A DNA stretch of 32,861 nucleotides from Pseudomonadota bacterium (GTDB lineage Bacteria > Desulfobacterota > JADFVX01). The translations under genes were made by a program, and so were the position numbers. The notes beneath the pieces were generated by a model that searched no databases, was not told the DNA's origin, and worked only from the letters and a program-made list of their open reading frames with translations. The stretch is taken from positions 1 to 32,861 of the forward strand of contig JADFVX010000002.1 in assembly GCA_015222755.1 (NCBI GenBank), in the 5' to 3' direction. The first letter of the stretch is position 1. Every line of letters begins with the position of its first letter. Positions 15,337 through 24,194 of this stretch are shown one piece after another.

Positions 15337-16175
15337 GACTCATAGCTACAGTTGCCGCAATGCGGGAAACCTCAAGAGGGGCCAGACGGGAAGGTAAGAC
15401 GATGGCATTTGTTCCCACAATGGGCTATCTCCATAGAGGCCACCTTGCCCTGCTTAAGGAGGCAAAAAAACGTGCTGATCTAGTTGTTGCAAGTATCTTC
15501 GTCAACCCCACCCAGTTCAACGAAAGTGAGGATTTTAGCTCTTACCCAAGGGAGCCGGAAAGAGACAGGAAGCTGCTGGAAGAAAATGGAGTAGACATAC
15601 TATTTCTTCCCGCTACGGAGGAAGTGTACCCGGAAGGTTTCCAGACCACCATCGACGTAACAGGGCTGTCGGAAGGCCTCTGCGGTTCATCAAGGCCCGG
15701 GCACTTCAGTGCTGTCGCAACGGTTGTTGCTAAACTTTTTAATATTCTAAGGCCCGACGTGGCATTGTTCGGTGAAAAGGACTACCAGCAGCTTGCTCTT
15801 ATACGCAGGATGAATGCCGATCTTAACTTCGGCATTTCAATAGTAGGCGTCCCTACTGTGAGAGAGCATGACGGGCTGGCAATGAGTTCAAGAAATGCAG
15901 GGCTTTCGCCTGAAGAACGCAAGGCGGCACCTTCACTTTACAGGGCCCTTTCAAGGGGAAGGAAGCTCTTTGAAAGGGGAGAGAGAAAGGCCGAAGCTAT
16001 AATAGGCGAAGCAAAAGGCGTAATAGAAAACCCCATTGAACTTGACTATCTTGAGATAAGGGATAGCGAGACACTGGCTAAAATAGAAGAAATTTCAGGC
16101 GAGGCAGCCTTCGCCATCGCCGCAAGGCTAGGCAAAACAAGACTGATTGACAACATCATCCTAAAGGAGAAATAA
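15333..16175 (+). CDS. panC: pantothenate synthetase
   Basis: PanC joins pantoate and beta-alanine with ATP to make pantothenate. The 280 residues match the family length. Visible are PTMGYLHRGHLALL (the HIGH-type nucleotide site), VASIFVNPTQFNESEDF, RPGHFSAVATVVAKLFN (pantoate binding), FGEKDYQQL and MSSRN (KMSKS-type loop). It starts inside the panB stop and ends two bases before the panD start, so panB, panC and panD are translated as one block and supply the coenzyme A precursor together. Confidence 0.98.
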   Translation: MRLIATVAAMRETSRGARREGKTMAFVPTMGYLHRGHLALLKEAKKRADLVVASIFVNPTQFNESEDFSSYPREPERDRKLLEENGVDILFLPATEEVYPEGFQTTIDVTGLSEGLCGSSRPGHFSAVATVVAKLFNILRPDVALFGEKDYQQLALIRRMNADLNFGISIVGVPTVREHDGLAMSSRNAGLSPEERKAAPSLYRALSRGRKLFERGERKAEAIIGEAKGVIENPIELDYLEIRDSETLAKIEEISGEAAFAIAARLGKTRLIDNIILKEK

Positions 16176-16177
16176 CA

Positions 16178-16555
16178 TTGAAGAGAATCATGCTGAAATC
16201 AAAAATCCACAGGGCAACACTTACGGATGCAAACCTCAACTACGAAGGGAGCATTACGATAGATGAAACGCTCATGAAGGCAGCTGACATCCTTGCCTTT
16301 GAACAGGTACAGATATACGATATAAATAACGGCAATAGGTTTGAGACCTATGTTATAAAGGGAGAAAAAGACAGCGGTGTAGTCTGCGTAAACGGAGCCG
16401 CGGCACGTCTGGTCAGCCCCGGAGACCTTATCATAATCGCAAGCTATTTCACGCTCAGTGAGGATGAAGCCATTGAGCACGAGCCAAAGCTTATTTATGT
16501 TGATGAAAAAAACTGTATGACTGCTAAAAAGTCCTCTCTAATGGCGGTATCCTGA
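16178..16555 (+). CDS. panD: aspartate 1-decarboxylase, pyruvoyl-dependent
   Basis: PanD makes beta-alanine from aspartate. The 125-residue proenzyme carries the self-cleavage site Gly24-Ser25 (YEGSITID); Ser25 becomes the pyruvoyl group. K9, the conserved HRA after it and NGAAARLVSPGDLIII are also present. The start is TTG at 16178: AAAGGAGA lies seven bases upstream, and the resulting N-terminus, MKRIMLKSKIHRA, aligns with known PanD, whereas the ATG four codons later is too far from the ribosome site. Confidence 0.97.
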   Translation: MKRIMLKSKIHRATLTDANLNYEGSITIDETLMKAADILAFEQVQIYDINNGNRFETYVIKGEKDSGVVCVNGAAARLVSPGDLIIIASYFTLSEDEAIEHEPKLIYVDEKNCMTAKKSSLMAVS

Positions 16556-16558
16556 TAA

Positions 16559-17203
16559 ATGCTCAAACGTATTAAGCACCACATAAGGACATATTTTCTG
16601 ACGGGCCTCCTTGTTGTTATACCTGTGGGCCTGACATTTAATATCCTGCAAATAGCCATAACTTGGGCGGACGGCAAACTGGCCCTCCTTCCTCCTTCGC
16701 TGCATCCCGATACCTACCTGCCCTTCCCCGTTCCCGGGCTGGGTCTTATGATAACCCTTATGGGGATAATGTTCATAGGAGTGATTACAACCAACGTTGT
16801 AGGCAGATGGTTTGTAGGTCTTGGAGAAAAGATCGTCGATAAGATACCATTTTTCAGGAGCATCTATCTCCTTGCCAAGCAGGTACTTGAGACCATATTT
16901 AATAAGGACAAAGAGAGCTTCAAAAAGGTGATCATGGTGGAGTATCCAAGAAGGGGGCTTTATTCCATAGGCTTTGTGACGGGCATTGCCGGTGGTGAAA
17001 TTCAGGCAAAGACTTCAGGCAAGGTGCTGAATATATTTATCCCCACCTCCCCAAACCCTACATCGGGCTACCTGATAATGATCCCCGAGGAAGATACCGT
17101 AACACTTGATATAGATGTGGAAACGGCCTTTAAGCTTATCCTTTCCGGCGGGATGGTCAACTCTGATGATAACAACAACAGGAATGACAATGATGAAAAA
17201 TAA
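16559..17203 (+). CDS. DUF502-family membrane protein
   Basis: The 214-residue protein has two membrane segments, at about 14-34 and 60-82, and then a soluble domain. The opening FLTGLLVVIPVGLTFNIL, the following GLGLMITLMGIMFIGVITTNVVG split over two helices, and PTSPNPTSGYLIMIP mark it as DUF502 (the COV/LCV family of plants). The biochemical role is not known. It begins three bases after panD and its end overlaps pyrF by 11 bases, so it is co-expressed with biosynthetic genes. The C-terminus ends in an Asp/Asn-rich tail. Confidence 0.88.
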   Translation: MLKRIKHHIRTYFLTGLLVVIPVGLTFNILQIAITWADGKLALLPPSLHPDTYLPFPVPGLGLMITLMGIMFIGVITTNVVGRWFVGLGEKIVDKIPFFRSIYLLAKQVLETIFNKDKESFKKVIMVEYPRRGLYSIGFVTGIAGGEIQAKTSGKVLNIFIPTSPNPTSGYLIMIPEEDTVTLDIDVETAFKLILSGGMVNSDDNNNRNDNDEK

Positions 17204-17903
17204 AATAATAGTGGCGCTGGATGTGGACAGTGCGGAAGAAGCAGCCCTGTGGGCGCACAGGCTCAAAGACAAAGTGGGTATGTTTAAGATAGGCAAGCAG
17301 CTTTTCACCGCCGCAGGCCCTGACATAGTACGAAGGGTGCGCAGTGAAGGGGGCGAAGTATTTTTAGACCTGAAGTATCATGACATTCCCAACACCGTTG
17401 CCGCCGCAGCCGTTGAGGCAGTGAGGCTTGGGGCAAGTATGTTCAATGTACATGCATCAGGCGGCTTTGAGATGATGAGCAAAACAGCAGAGGCCGTTCG
17501 TGATGAAGCAGAGAGGCTGGACATTAAGAAACCTGTACTCATAGCAGTCACCGTACTTACAAGCATGAATGAGGAAGGGCTTAGGGAAACAGGCGTTACC
17601 GTTCCGCTGACTGAACATGTCATAAATCTTGCAAAACTTGCTAAAAAGGCAGGCCTCGACGGTGTTGTAGCCTCCCCCCACGAGATCGAAGCCATAAAGA
17701 ATGCCTGCGGTAGCGAATTTGTCGTAGTCACTCCCGGAGTAAGACCGACCTTTGCGTCTAAAGACGACCAGAGGCGTATCATGACCCCTGCCGAGGCGGT
17801 GAAAAAGGGAGCCGACTACCTTGTAATAGGCCGCCCCATCACAAAGGCGGACGACCCGATAGAAGCGGTATCACTTATTACAGAAGAGATATGTCAAGAA
17901 TAG
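17193..17903 (+). CDS. pyrF: orotidine 5'-phosphate decarboxylase
   Basis: PyrF converts OMP to UMP, the last step of de novo pyrimidine synthesis. The barrel starts with IIVALDVDS and contains the catalytic charge relay DLKYHDIPNT (D-x-K-x-x-D), then NVHASGG, VTVLTSM, and near the end TPGVRP and VIGRPIT for phosphate binding. I place the start at ATG 17193 (236 residues), where AGGAA is eight bases upstream; ATG 17190 is equally possible, and the longer frame to 17115 lies inside the DUF502 gene. The end overlaps rlmB by 13 bases. Confidence 0.97.
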   Translation: MKNKIIVALDVDSAEEAALWAHRLKDKVGMFKIGKQLFTAAGPDIVRRVRSEGGEVFLDLKYHDIPNTVAAAAVEAVRLGASMFNVHASGGFEMMSKTAEAVRDEAERLDIKKPVLIAVTVLTSMNEEGLRETGVTVPLTEHVINLAKLAKKAGLDGVVASPHEIEAIKNACGSEFVVVTPGVRPTFASKDDQRRIMTPAEAVKKGADYLVIGRPITKADDPIEAVSLITEEICQE

Positions 17904-18640
17904 TATTCGGAATAAATCCTGTCAGGGAAGCGATTCGCTCATCTCCCGATGAAGTGGAGAGGGTATTCTATTGTGAGCATCCAAAGGGCGAGGCCCAAAG
18001 ACTCGTCAATGATGCTAAAAAATGCCACATAAAGACCAGCAGGGAAGAAAAAAAATATCTGGATAAGCTCACCGGTGAACCAAAGCACCAGGGGGTCGCA
18101 GCCCTCATATCCGATTTCAGCTACTCAGACCTGCATGACATACTTGATGTCTGCAAAGGCAGCGATGATGCAGCATTTATCCTGGTGCTTGACGGCATAC
18201 AGGACCCCCACAACCTTGGAGCAATAGCTCGCTCCGCAGAAGCAGCCGGCGCACATGGCATAATAATTCCAAAAGACAGGGCGGTAGGAGTCACCTCCAC
18301 AGTTGAAAAAGTAGCCTGCGGCGCAACGCAGCACATAAAAATCGCACGTGTCACAAATATTGCCAGAACTCTTGAAGAGATAAAGGAGGCAGGCATATGG
18401 GTTGCCGGCCTTGATGGCAGCGGGGATACATCCCTTTACAGCGCAGACCTTAAATTAGATACAGCTCTTGTCGTAGGTAGCGAGGGTAAGGGAATACGTC
18501 CTCTTGTAAGAAAAAAATGCGATTTTCTAATAAACATACCGATGAGAGGAAAGATAAACTCACTTAACGCCTCCGTATCTGCCGGTGTTGCAATGTATGA
18601 GCTACAAAGACAGCGATCTTCAACGGATATCAGCTCCTAG
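17891..18640 (+). CDS. rlmB: 23S rRNA guanosine-2'-O-methyltransferase, TrmH/SpoU family (RlmB-like)
   Basis: The 249-residue protein has the N-terminal substrate-binding domain (1-75, GINPVREAI) and the knotted SPOUT domain with all three motifs: DPHNLGAIARSAEAAGAHG, LVVGSEGKGIRPLV and IPMRGKINSLNASVSAGVA. RlmB methylates G2251 of 23S rRNA in the peptidyl-transferase P loop using S-adenosylmethionine. The ATG lies within pyrF, so the two are coupled. It closes the operon; 188 bases follow before ccmE. Assignment to RlmB rather than another SpoU enzyme rests on overall length and the domain pair. Confidence 0.9.
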   Translation: MSRIVFGINPVREAIRSSPDEVERVFYCEHPKGEAQRLVNDAKKCHIKTSREEKKYLDKLTGEPKHQGVAALISDFSYSDLHDILDVCKGSDDAAFILVLDGIQDPHNLGAIARSAEAAGAHGIIIPKDRAVGVTSTVEKVACGATQHIKIARVTNIARTLEEIKEAGIWVAGLDGSGDTSLYSADLKLDTALVVGSEGKGIRPLVRKKCDFLINIPMRGKINSLNASVSAGVAMYELQRQRSSTDISS

Positions 18641-18828
18641 CACCACCCCTTTTACTGCTTGATATAATATCTGTTTTTTGATAAATTGTGCTGATATGCT
18701 TAATTTGCAGGACCACCTGTAAGGGACTTAATTTAAAATAAAGAAACTAATCCGGCGGTACCACATCTAAGAAATCAAGGGCATCGCAACTGGCCTCACA
18801 TAAAAAATAAAACCGAGCAGGAGGGTTT

Positions 18829-19332
18829 GTGAAAAAGACACAGAAATTTCTTATTGCAGGCATTGTTATTGCGACTGCCATATCCTACCTCATATACGTC
18901 GGTGTCAAGGAGTCTGGTGTTTATTTTATGACTGTTGCCGAACTCAAAACATCTACCAAGCTAAAAGAGGGAGAGGGGCTTAGAATCAGTGGCTCTGTTA
19001 TTGAAGGCTCCATTACGGAAGAGACTAAAGAGCTTATACTGAGGTTCAAGGTCAGGGATGAAGATGAAGAGGGAGAGGTAAAGGGAGATGACAATATCTT
19101 CGTAAATGTATACTACAAGGGGGTCAAACCCGATTCCTTCAAGGCCGATGTGCAGGTCATACTTGAGGGGAAATATAACAAGGCAGAAAACCTCTTCAAG
19201 GCAACTACCCTGCTTGTAAAATGTCCTTCTCGCTATGAGGGTGAGACCCCTCCGGAAGAGCATGATTATTCCACCGGTGGGAAGAAACTAGACGACGAGC
19301 CTGCCGTAGAGGAGAAGCCTCTTGCTGATTGA
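18829..19332 (+). CDS. ccmE: cytochrome c maturation haem chaperone CcmE, cysteine type
   Basis: CcmE carries haem in the periplasm from CcmC to the CcmF/H ligation complex. This 167-residue protein has an N-terminal anchor (about 7-25) and the OB-fold with the family phrase LKEGEGLRISGSVIEGS and VILEGKY. At the site where classical CcmE has His in HxxxY, this one has Cys132 in CPSRY (C-x3-Y), the variant described for archaea and some deltaproteobacteria such as Desulfovibrio. The C-terminus is acidic and Pro-rich. The start is GTG with AGGAGG four bases upstream. It is the first gene of the ccm operon and its end overlaps ccmF by 11 bases. Confidence 0.92.
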   Translation: MKKTQKFLIAGIVIATAISYLIYVGVKESGVYFMTVAELKTSTKLKEGEGLRISGSVIEGSITEETKELILRFKVRDEDEEGEVKGDDNIFVNVYYKGVKPDSFKADVQVILEGKYNKAENLFKATTLLVKCPSRYEGETPPEEHDYSTGGKKLDDEPAVEEKPLAD

Positions 19333-21289
19333 AATAGGCCGTGCCTCACTTAACATAGCCTTTGTTATGGCTATATATGTAGCCATTGCCTCTGTAATCG
19401 GTGTCGTCAGAAAAGACCTCCGCTTTGTAACAAGTGCCCGCCGTGGTATATACGCAATATTTTTTCTCGCAACAACATCAACGGGCGTCCTGCTTAACGC
19501 ATTTTTAACAAATGATTTCAGCATAAAGTATGTAGCTAGCTATTCTGAAAAAGCCTTAGGCCTGCACTATAAGATTGCGGCCCTTTGGGGTGGAAATGAT
19601 GGCTCCTTGCTTTTCTGGATATTCGGCCTTGCATCCTTTGCGGCACTTATGGCATTCCAGAACAGAAAAGATCGCAGCCACGCCTTTATTCCCTACACAT
19701 ACACAGTCATCATGGTCATATTGATCTTTTTCCTGATACTCACATGCTTCCTGACCAATCCTTTTGATACATTCCCTCCAAGTATGGTGCCAGCCGACGG
19801 AAGGGGCCTTAACCCGATGCTTCAAACTCCGGGGATGATATTCCACCCTCCGGCCCTGCTATGGGGATATGTGGGATTCACAATACCCTTTGCGTTCGCA
19901 GTTGCTGCACTTTTAACACGTGAACTTGACTCTGTATGGATCATTAAGACAAGAAAGTGGACCCTCTTTTCATGGACCCTTTTGAGCATAGGCAACATAA
20001 TGGGTGCAGAATGGGCCTATGATGAACTGGGCTGGGGGGGCTTCTGGGCATGGGATCCTGTAGAAAACGCCTCATTCATTCCATGGCTCACAGCTACGGC
20101 CTATCTTCATTCGGTAATGATCCAGGAACGGCGCAACATGCTCAAAGTATGGAACATGTTCCTCATAGTTATTACATTCGCCCTTACCATATTCGGAACA
20201 TTCCTTGTAAGAAGCGGTGTGCTTCAATCAGTGCATGACTTCGGTGTGTCCGAGATGGGTCCATACTTCATAGTCTTCATGGCTCTCACATCGGCCATTG
20301 CATTCGGCCTGATAATTTACCGCTATGACGACCTAAAAAGCGACAACAACCAGCTGGAATCATTCCTCTCTCGCGAGGCGACATTCCTTTTAAATAATGT
20401 GATACTCCTTGCCCTGGCATTTGCAACGCTGTGGGGGACTGTCTTCCCACTCATATCGGAACTTGCCACGGGCAACAAGATAACCGTAGGGCCTCCTTTC
20501 TTTGCGCAGGTAAATACGCCCCTCTTCCTTATACTTCTCATTATCACGGGAATATGCCCGCTCATCGGCTGGCGCAAGGCATCTCCTGAGAACCTGCGTC
20601 GTAACTTCGTAGTACCAACAGTACTGCTTATACTTACAGCAGTACTCCTCTTTGTATTTAAGATGCGTCACGTATATGCCATATTATGCTTTTCATTTTC
20701 CACCTTTGTACTTCACACCATATTCATGGAATATTACCGTGGCGTTAAGGCCAGGAAAAAGCTTAAAGGTGAAGGCACACTTAAGGCATTGGTGAATTTA
20801 TTATGGAAGAAGAAGAGGCGCTATGGAGGATATTTAATACATGCCGGCATAGTGATGGTCTTTATAGGTGCAACGGGTTCAAGCGTTTTTGTGACAGAAA
20901 AAGCAAAGAACCTTCATATAGGCGAAACAATGGAGATCGGCGACTATAAATTGAAGTATGAGGCAATAAGAAGCCGGGAAAAGCCCAACTACGAAGCTGT
21001 TGTGGCCTTTCTTTCTGTATACAAAAATGGTGAGAAAATCGAGGTTATAACACCGGAGAAACGTTTCTACAATAAATTCCAAGGCGAGCCTACAAGCGAA
21101 GTTGCCATTAGACGAACACTTAAAGAAGATCTCTTCGTCATACTTGCTGCATTTGAAAAAGACAGAACCATTACAATAAAAGCAATCATAAACCCTCTTA
21201 TAAATTGGATGTGGATAGGTGCCTGCTTGGCTATTTTTGGCGGTTTCTATGTGCTTTTACCCGATGGACGCAAAAAGGTGAAAGCGTGA
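19322..21289 (+). CDS. ccmF: haem lyase subunit CcmF
   Basis: CcmF takes haem from CcmE and attaches it to apocytochrome c. The 655 residues, about 15 membrane helices, match family size. The tryptophan-rich WWD loop WGGFWAWDPVENASFIPWL is present, with flanking periplasmic histidines (FHPPALLWGY and AYLHSV) and a membrane His in GGYLIHAGIVMVFIG that fits the b-haem ligand. LHYKIAALWGGNDGSLLFW is also typical. The start is TTG at 19322, with GGAG seven bases upstream, inside the end of ccmE; its own stop overlaps the ccmH start by four bases. Confidence 0.97.
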   Translation: MLIEIGRASLNIAFVMAIYVAIASVIGVVRKDLRFVTSARRGIYAIFFLATTSTGVLLNAFLTNDFSIKYVASYSEKALGLHYKIAALWGGNDGSLLFWIFGLASFAALMAFQNRKDRSHAFIPYTYTVIMVILIFFLILTCFLTNPFDTFPPSMVPADGRGLNPMLQTPGMIFHPPALLWGYVGFTIPFAFAVAALLTRELDSVWIIKTRKWTLFSWTLLSIGNIMGAEWAYDELGWGGFWAWDPVENASFIPWLTATAYLHSVMIQERRNMLKVWNMFLIVITFALTIFGTFLVRSGVLQSVHDFGVSEMGPYFIVFMALTSAIAFGLIIYRYDDLKSDNNQLESFLSREATFLLNNVILLALAFATLWGTVFPLISELATGNKITVGPPFFAQVNTPLFLILLIITGICPLIGWRKASPENLRRNFVVPTVLLILTAVLLFVFKMRHVYAILCFSFSTFVLHTIFMEYYRGVKARKKLKGEGTLKALVNLLWKKKRRYGGYLIHAGIVMVFIGATGSSVFVTEKAKNLHIGETMEIGDYKLKYEAIRSREKPNYEAVVAFLSVYKNGEKIEVITPEKRFYNKFQGEPTSEVAIRRTLKEDLFVILAAFEKDRTITIKAIINPLINWMWIGACLAIFGGFYVLLPDGRKKVKA

Positions 21290-21768
21290 AAAAAAGGTTT
21301 TTAATTATTGCCTTTATAGCAGTCGCTACACTTACAGCATCTTACCCTGTATCGCTTTTAGCTGGAGATACACAATCAGAGATAGAAGAGACCCTTATAT
21401 GCCTCTGTGGCTGCGGCCAGACCATTAAAAACTGCCCTCACCAGAACTGCGGCTTTGCTATACCGGCAAAGGCAAAGATTAAGGAATACCTTAGTGAGGG
21501 AAAGACCAAGGATGAGATCATAGATATATTTGTAAGTCAAAACGGAGAAGAGGTGCTGGCCGCGCCTAAAAAAGAGGGTTTTAACCTGCTTGGCTACATA
21601 ATGCCCTTCCTGGCCCTTTTTGCTGCAGTAGGAGTCATTGTGCTAATTATTCGGGGATGGACCAAGACAGGCATTGAAGATGAAGAAAAAACCCTGCCCA
21701 TGGCCAAGGATGACTTCGGCTCCGATATCGATAAACAGATAGAAAAAGAACTTGAGGAGATGGACTAA
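21286..21768 (+). CDS. ccmH: CcmH/CycL/NrfF-family protein with atypical cysteine motif
   Basis: Taken from GTG 21286 (AAAGGTGA upstream, GTGA overlap with ccmF), the product has 160 residues: signal peptide or anchor at about 5-25, a cysteine domain at 30-90 and a membrane helix at about 102-122, then an acidic tail. Classical CcmH has LRCxxCQN, which reduces the apocytochrome haem-site disulphide. Here the motif is ICLCGCGQTIKNCPHQNCG: C39, C41, C43, C50 and C55. The downstream pattern (IKEYLSEGKTKDEIIDIFVSQNGEEVLAAP) is normal for CcmH, so the family call is firm though the chemistry may differ. The TPR (CcmI-type) part of fused CcmH is missing. Confidence 0.85.
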   Translation: MKKRFLIIAFIAVATLTASYPVSLLAGDTQSEIEETLICLCGCGQTIKNCPHQNCGFAIPAKAKIKEYLSEGKTKDEIIDIFVSQNGEEVLAAPKKEGFNLLGYIMPFLALFAAVGVIVLIIRGWTKTGIEDEEKTLPMAKDDFGSDIDKQIEKELEEMD

Positions 21769-21775
21769 TACCATC

Positions 21776-22084
21776 ATGGAAAATGCTCTAATTACAGTCT
21801 TGGCAATCATATCTGCCGGCATGGCCGCTTCACCCTTTTTGACAAAGCGTGAGGAGTGGAAAATAGTATCTCTCAATAAAAAACTTGAGAAATTACAAAA
21901 TGAGAAAGAGATATTCTATCAGGCCATAAAGGATATCGACTTTGAGTGTGCCGAAGGGAAACTGACGGACAAAGACCACCAGGAACTAAGAGATTACTAT
22001 AAGGAAAAGGCCATACAAACGGTCAAACAGATAGAGACCCTTCAGACATGTCTCAATGAAAATGAAAACTCTCCCCTTTGCTAG
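21776..22084 (+). CDS. small CcmI N-terminus-like membrane protein
   Basis: Starting at ATG 21776 the product is 102 residues: one membrane segment at about 3-21, then a long amphipathic helix (KLEKLQNEKEIFYQAIKDID) and GKLTDKDHQELRDYYKEKA. The latter is the recurring motif of the CcmI/CycH N-terminal domain, which binds CcmF/H. The TPR apocytochrome-binding part of true CcmI is absent. The gene sits seven bases after ccmH and 18 before ccmA, fully within the operon, which supports the assignment. An earlier in-frame TTG at 21752 is possible. The ribosome site is weak, so translation may depend on coupling. Confidence 0.7.
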   Translation: MENALITVLAIISAGMAASPFLTKREEWKIVSLNKKLEKLQNEKEIFYQAIKDIDFECAEGKLTDKDHQELRDYYKEKAIQTVKQIETLQTCLNENENSPLC

Positions 22085-22102
22085 GGCGGATAAACTGCTC
22101 AA

Positions 22103-22807
22103 ATGATAAAAGTCTCGGGCTTAAGAAAATCATACGGTTCCATCGATGCCCTTAGAGGAATAGACTTAAACGTCCGCATGGGTGAGTTTCTGACCCTTTT
22201 TGGCCCCAACGGTGCCGGCAAGACTACACTCCTAAAAATACTGTCTACAATCATAGCACCAACATCGGGCAGCGTCATAATAGGCGGCCTCGACCTCAAG
22301 AAAGCAAATTATGAAATCCGCAAAAATATTGGCGTCATATCACATAAGACATTCCTCTACGGTGATCTTTCTGCGATGGAAAACCTCATCTTTTACGCAA
22401 AGATGTATGACGTTCCCAACCCAAAGGCAAGGGCCGCAGAACTAATCCGTGAGGTAGGCCTGAGAGGCCGTGAAGACCATCAGGTAAGGACCTTCTCGCG
22501 CGGCATGGAGCAGAGGCTTTCAATCGCACGCGCACTGATACATGACCCAAGCATCATATACCTTGATGAACCCTATTCCGGCCTGGACCAGCATGCAGCC
22601 CTTATGCTTGGGAACCTGCTTAAAAAGCTTCACACCCAGACCAGGACCATCATAATGACCACCCACAACATCACCCACGGCCTGGAGATAAGCGATAGAA
22701 TAGTCATACAGATATCGGGCAAGATCGTATACGAGGGTGAGACAAAGGATCATACAGTGAAAAGTTTTGAAAAGGTCTATTTTGAAAAAGTAGGAAAGAG
22801 GGACTGA
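22103..22807 (+). CDS. ccmA: haem exporter ATP-binding subunit CcmA
   Basis: The 234 residues form one ABC ATPase: Walker A GPNGAGKTT, Q-loop region HKTFLYGDLSAMENL, signature FSRGMEQRLSIARAL (a modified LSGGQ), Walker B IIYLDEP, D-loop YSGLD and the switch His in MTTHNITHG. With CcmB and CcmC it forms the CcmABCD complex that releases haem-loaded CcmE. Its stop overlaps the ccmB start by one base (TGATG). The position in the operon separates it from the many other ABC ATPases that would look alike. Confidence 0.94.
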   Translation: MIKVSGLRKSYGSIDALRGIDLNVRMGEFLTLFGPNGAGKTTLLKILSTIIAPTSGSVIIGGLDLKKANYEIRKNIGVISHKTFLYGDLSAMENLIFYAKMYDVPNPKARAAELIREVGLRGREDHQVRTFSRGMEQRLSIARALIHDPSIIYLDEPYSGLDQHAALMLGNLLKKLHTQTRTIIMTTHNITHGLEISDRIVIQISGKIVYEGETKDHTVKSFEKVYFEKVGKRD

Positions 22808-23484
22808 TGGCCTACTTCAGCAAGGTATTGCATATATGCATGAAAGACCTCAAGGTGGAGGTAAGGTCCAAGGAACGCATCTACTCCATGATGGTCTTCT
22901 CCCTGCTGGTGATGGTGATATTTAATTTCGCCTTCGACCCGGGAGCCGAATATATCCGTGAAGTGGCCCCAGGCATTCTGTGGGTCGCCCTGATTTTTTC
23001 TGCAACCCTTGGACTAAACAAGACATTTGCCGCCGAAATTGACCAGGACTGCCTCCAGGGGCTTATGCTCTCACCCATGGACAGGACGGGGATATACTTC
23101 GGCAAGGTCATCAGCAATATACTCTTTTCCCTGATTATATCACTGCTGACTCTGCCTTTCTTCGCTGTCTTTTTCAACATTCCCCTACTAGACGTACTTC
23201 CACAGCTCGTTCTTGTCATTAGCCTCACAATAATTGGTTTTATAAGTGTCGGGACTCTTTTTTCCGCCATCTCCGTCAGCGTAAAGGGAGGAGACATGAT
23301 GCTCCCTCTCCTTCTTTTTCCCATTGAAGTGCCCGTCATAATAGCTGCGGTAAAGGCTACAGGGATGATACTTGACGGTGCGCCTATGATGGACTATAGT
23401 ATGTGGCTGAAGGTTTTGACCCTATTTGACGTCATATTTGTCATGATAGCGTTTGTCACCTTCGAATACCTCATCGAGGAATAG
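22807..23484 (+). CDS. ccmB: haem exporter membrane subunit CcmB
   Basis: The 225-residue protein has six membrane segments and the CcmB pattern: an N-terminal KDLKVEVRSKERIYSMMVF, a central GLNKTFAAEIDQDCLQGLML and late MLPLLLFPIEVPVIIAAVKA. CcmB is the permease half of the CcmAB transporter. Length is as expected. It is translationally coupled to ccmA and followed 25 bases later by ccmC. Confidence 0.95.
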   Translation: MAYFSKVLHICMKDLKVEVRSKERIYSMMVFSLLVMVIFNFAFDPGAEYIREVAPGILWVALIFSATLGLNKTFAAEIDQDCLQGLMLSPMDRTGIYFGKVISNILFSLIISLLTLPFFAVFFNIPLLDVLPQLVLVISLTIIGFISVGTLFSAISVSVKGGDMMLPLLLFPIEVPVIIAAVKATGMILDGAPMMDYSMWLKVLTLFDVIFVMIAFVTFEYLIEE

Positions 23485-23509
23485 TGTAGAGTCCCGAAAG
23501 GAGAATAAC

Positions 23510-24193
23510 TTGAGAAAGATGATTACCAACCTGATTGGTCTTGCAGCGGCATCACTTATTATAGTGGCGCTCTACATGGCTTTTTTGTACGCACCTACTG
23601 AGGTGACGATGGGTCATGTTCAACGCATATTCTACTTCCATGTTGCATTCGCCTGGACCTCCTTTATAGCATTTTTTGTAACCTTTGCAGCAAGTATTGC
23701 CTATCTTGTAACAAGAAAAAAGTTCTGGGATACTGTAGCCGCCTCATCGGTAGAACTCGGTATTGCCTTTAGCTGCATAATACTTACCACAGGCCCTATC
23801 TGGGCAAGGCCAGTTTGGGGGGCTTACTGGACCTGGGACCCGCGGCTTGTAACTACACTTATCCTCCTCTTTATATACACGGCCTACCATATTTTAAGGG
23901 GGGCCATTACTGAAGAGACCAAGCGTGCCAGATATTCCGCCGTAATAGGCATCATCGGCTTTCTCGATGTTCCTATCGTCTATTTTTCGGTCAACTGGTG
24001 GAGCAGGACTATTCATCCCGATGTTATTAAACCTGAAGGCGCCGCACTAGCTCCCCAGATGTTGCAATCACTTTATGTGGCGCTGTGTGCCGTCACCCTC
24101 TTCTACCTCTATGTACTTCTGAGAAGGATAAGACTGGAAGAGCTGAGAGATGAAGTATCTGAACTTAGAAAGAAAGTATTGAAGGAGTCCTGA
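23510..24193 (+). CDS. ccmC: haem-handling protein CcmC
   Basis: CcmC presents haem to CcmE. The 227-residue protein has six membrane helices, the WWD loop WGAYWTWDPRLVTTLIL and both flanking haem-ligand histidines (IFYFHVAFAW and SVNWWSRTIHP). The start is TTG at 23510 with AAAGGAGA five bases upstream; the ATG three codons later is too distant from that site, and the longer frame to 23453 runs into ccmB. A coiled-coil-like C-terminus (LEELRDEVSELRKKV) is slightly longer than usual. ccmD starts one base after its stop. Confidence 0.96.
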   Translation: MRKMITNLIGLAAASLIIVALYMAFLYAPTEVTMGHVQRIFYFHVAFAWTSFIAFFVTFAASIAYLVTRKKFWDTVAASSVELGIAFSCIILTTGPIWARPVWGAYWTWDPRLVTTLILLFIYTAYHILRGAITEETKRARYSAVIGIIGFLDVPIVYFSVNWWSRTIHPDVIKPEGAALAPQMLQSLYVALCAVTLFYLYVLLRRIRLEELRDEVSELRKKVLKES

Positions 24194-24194
24194 T

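Noticed and set aside
18641..18828. TATAAT at 18663-18668 as the ccm promoter
   Set aside because: No -35 box at proper spacing could be found, and the region is AT-rich, so the match alone is not enough.
22881..23339. 152-codon minus-strand frame opposite ccmB
   Set aside because: Shadow of a well supported membrane protein gene, without ribosome site or motif.
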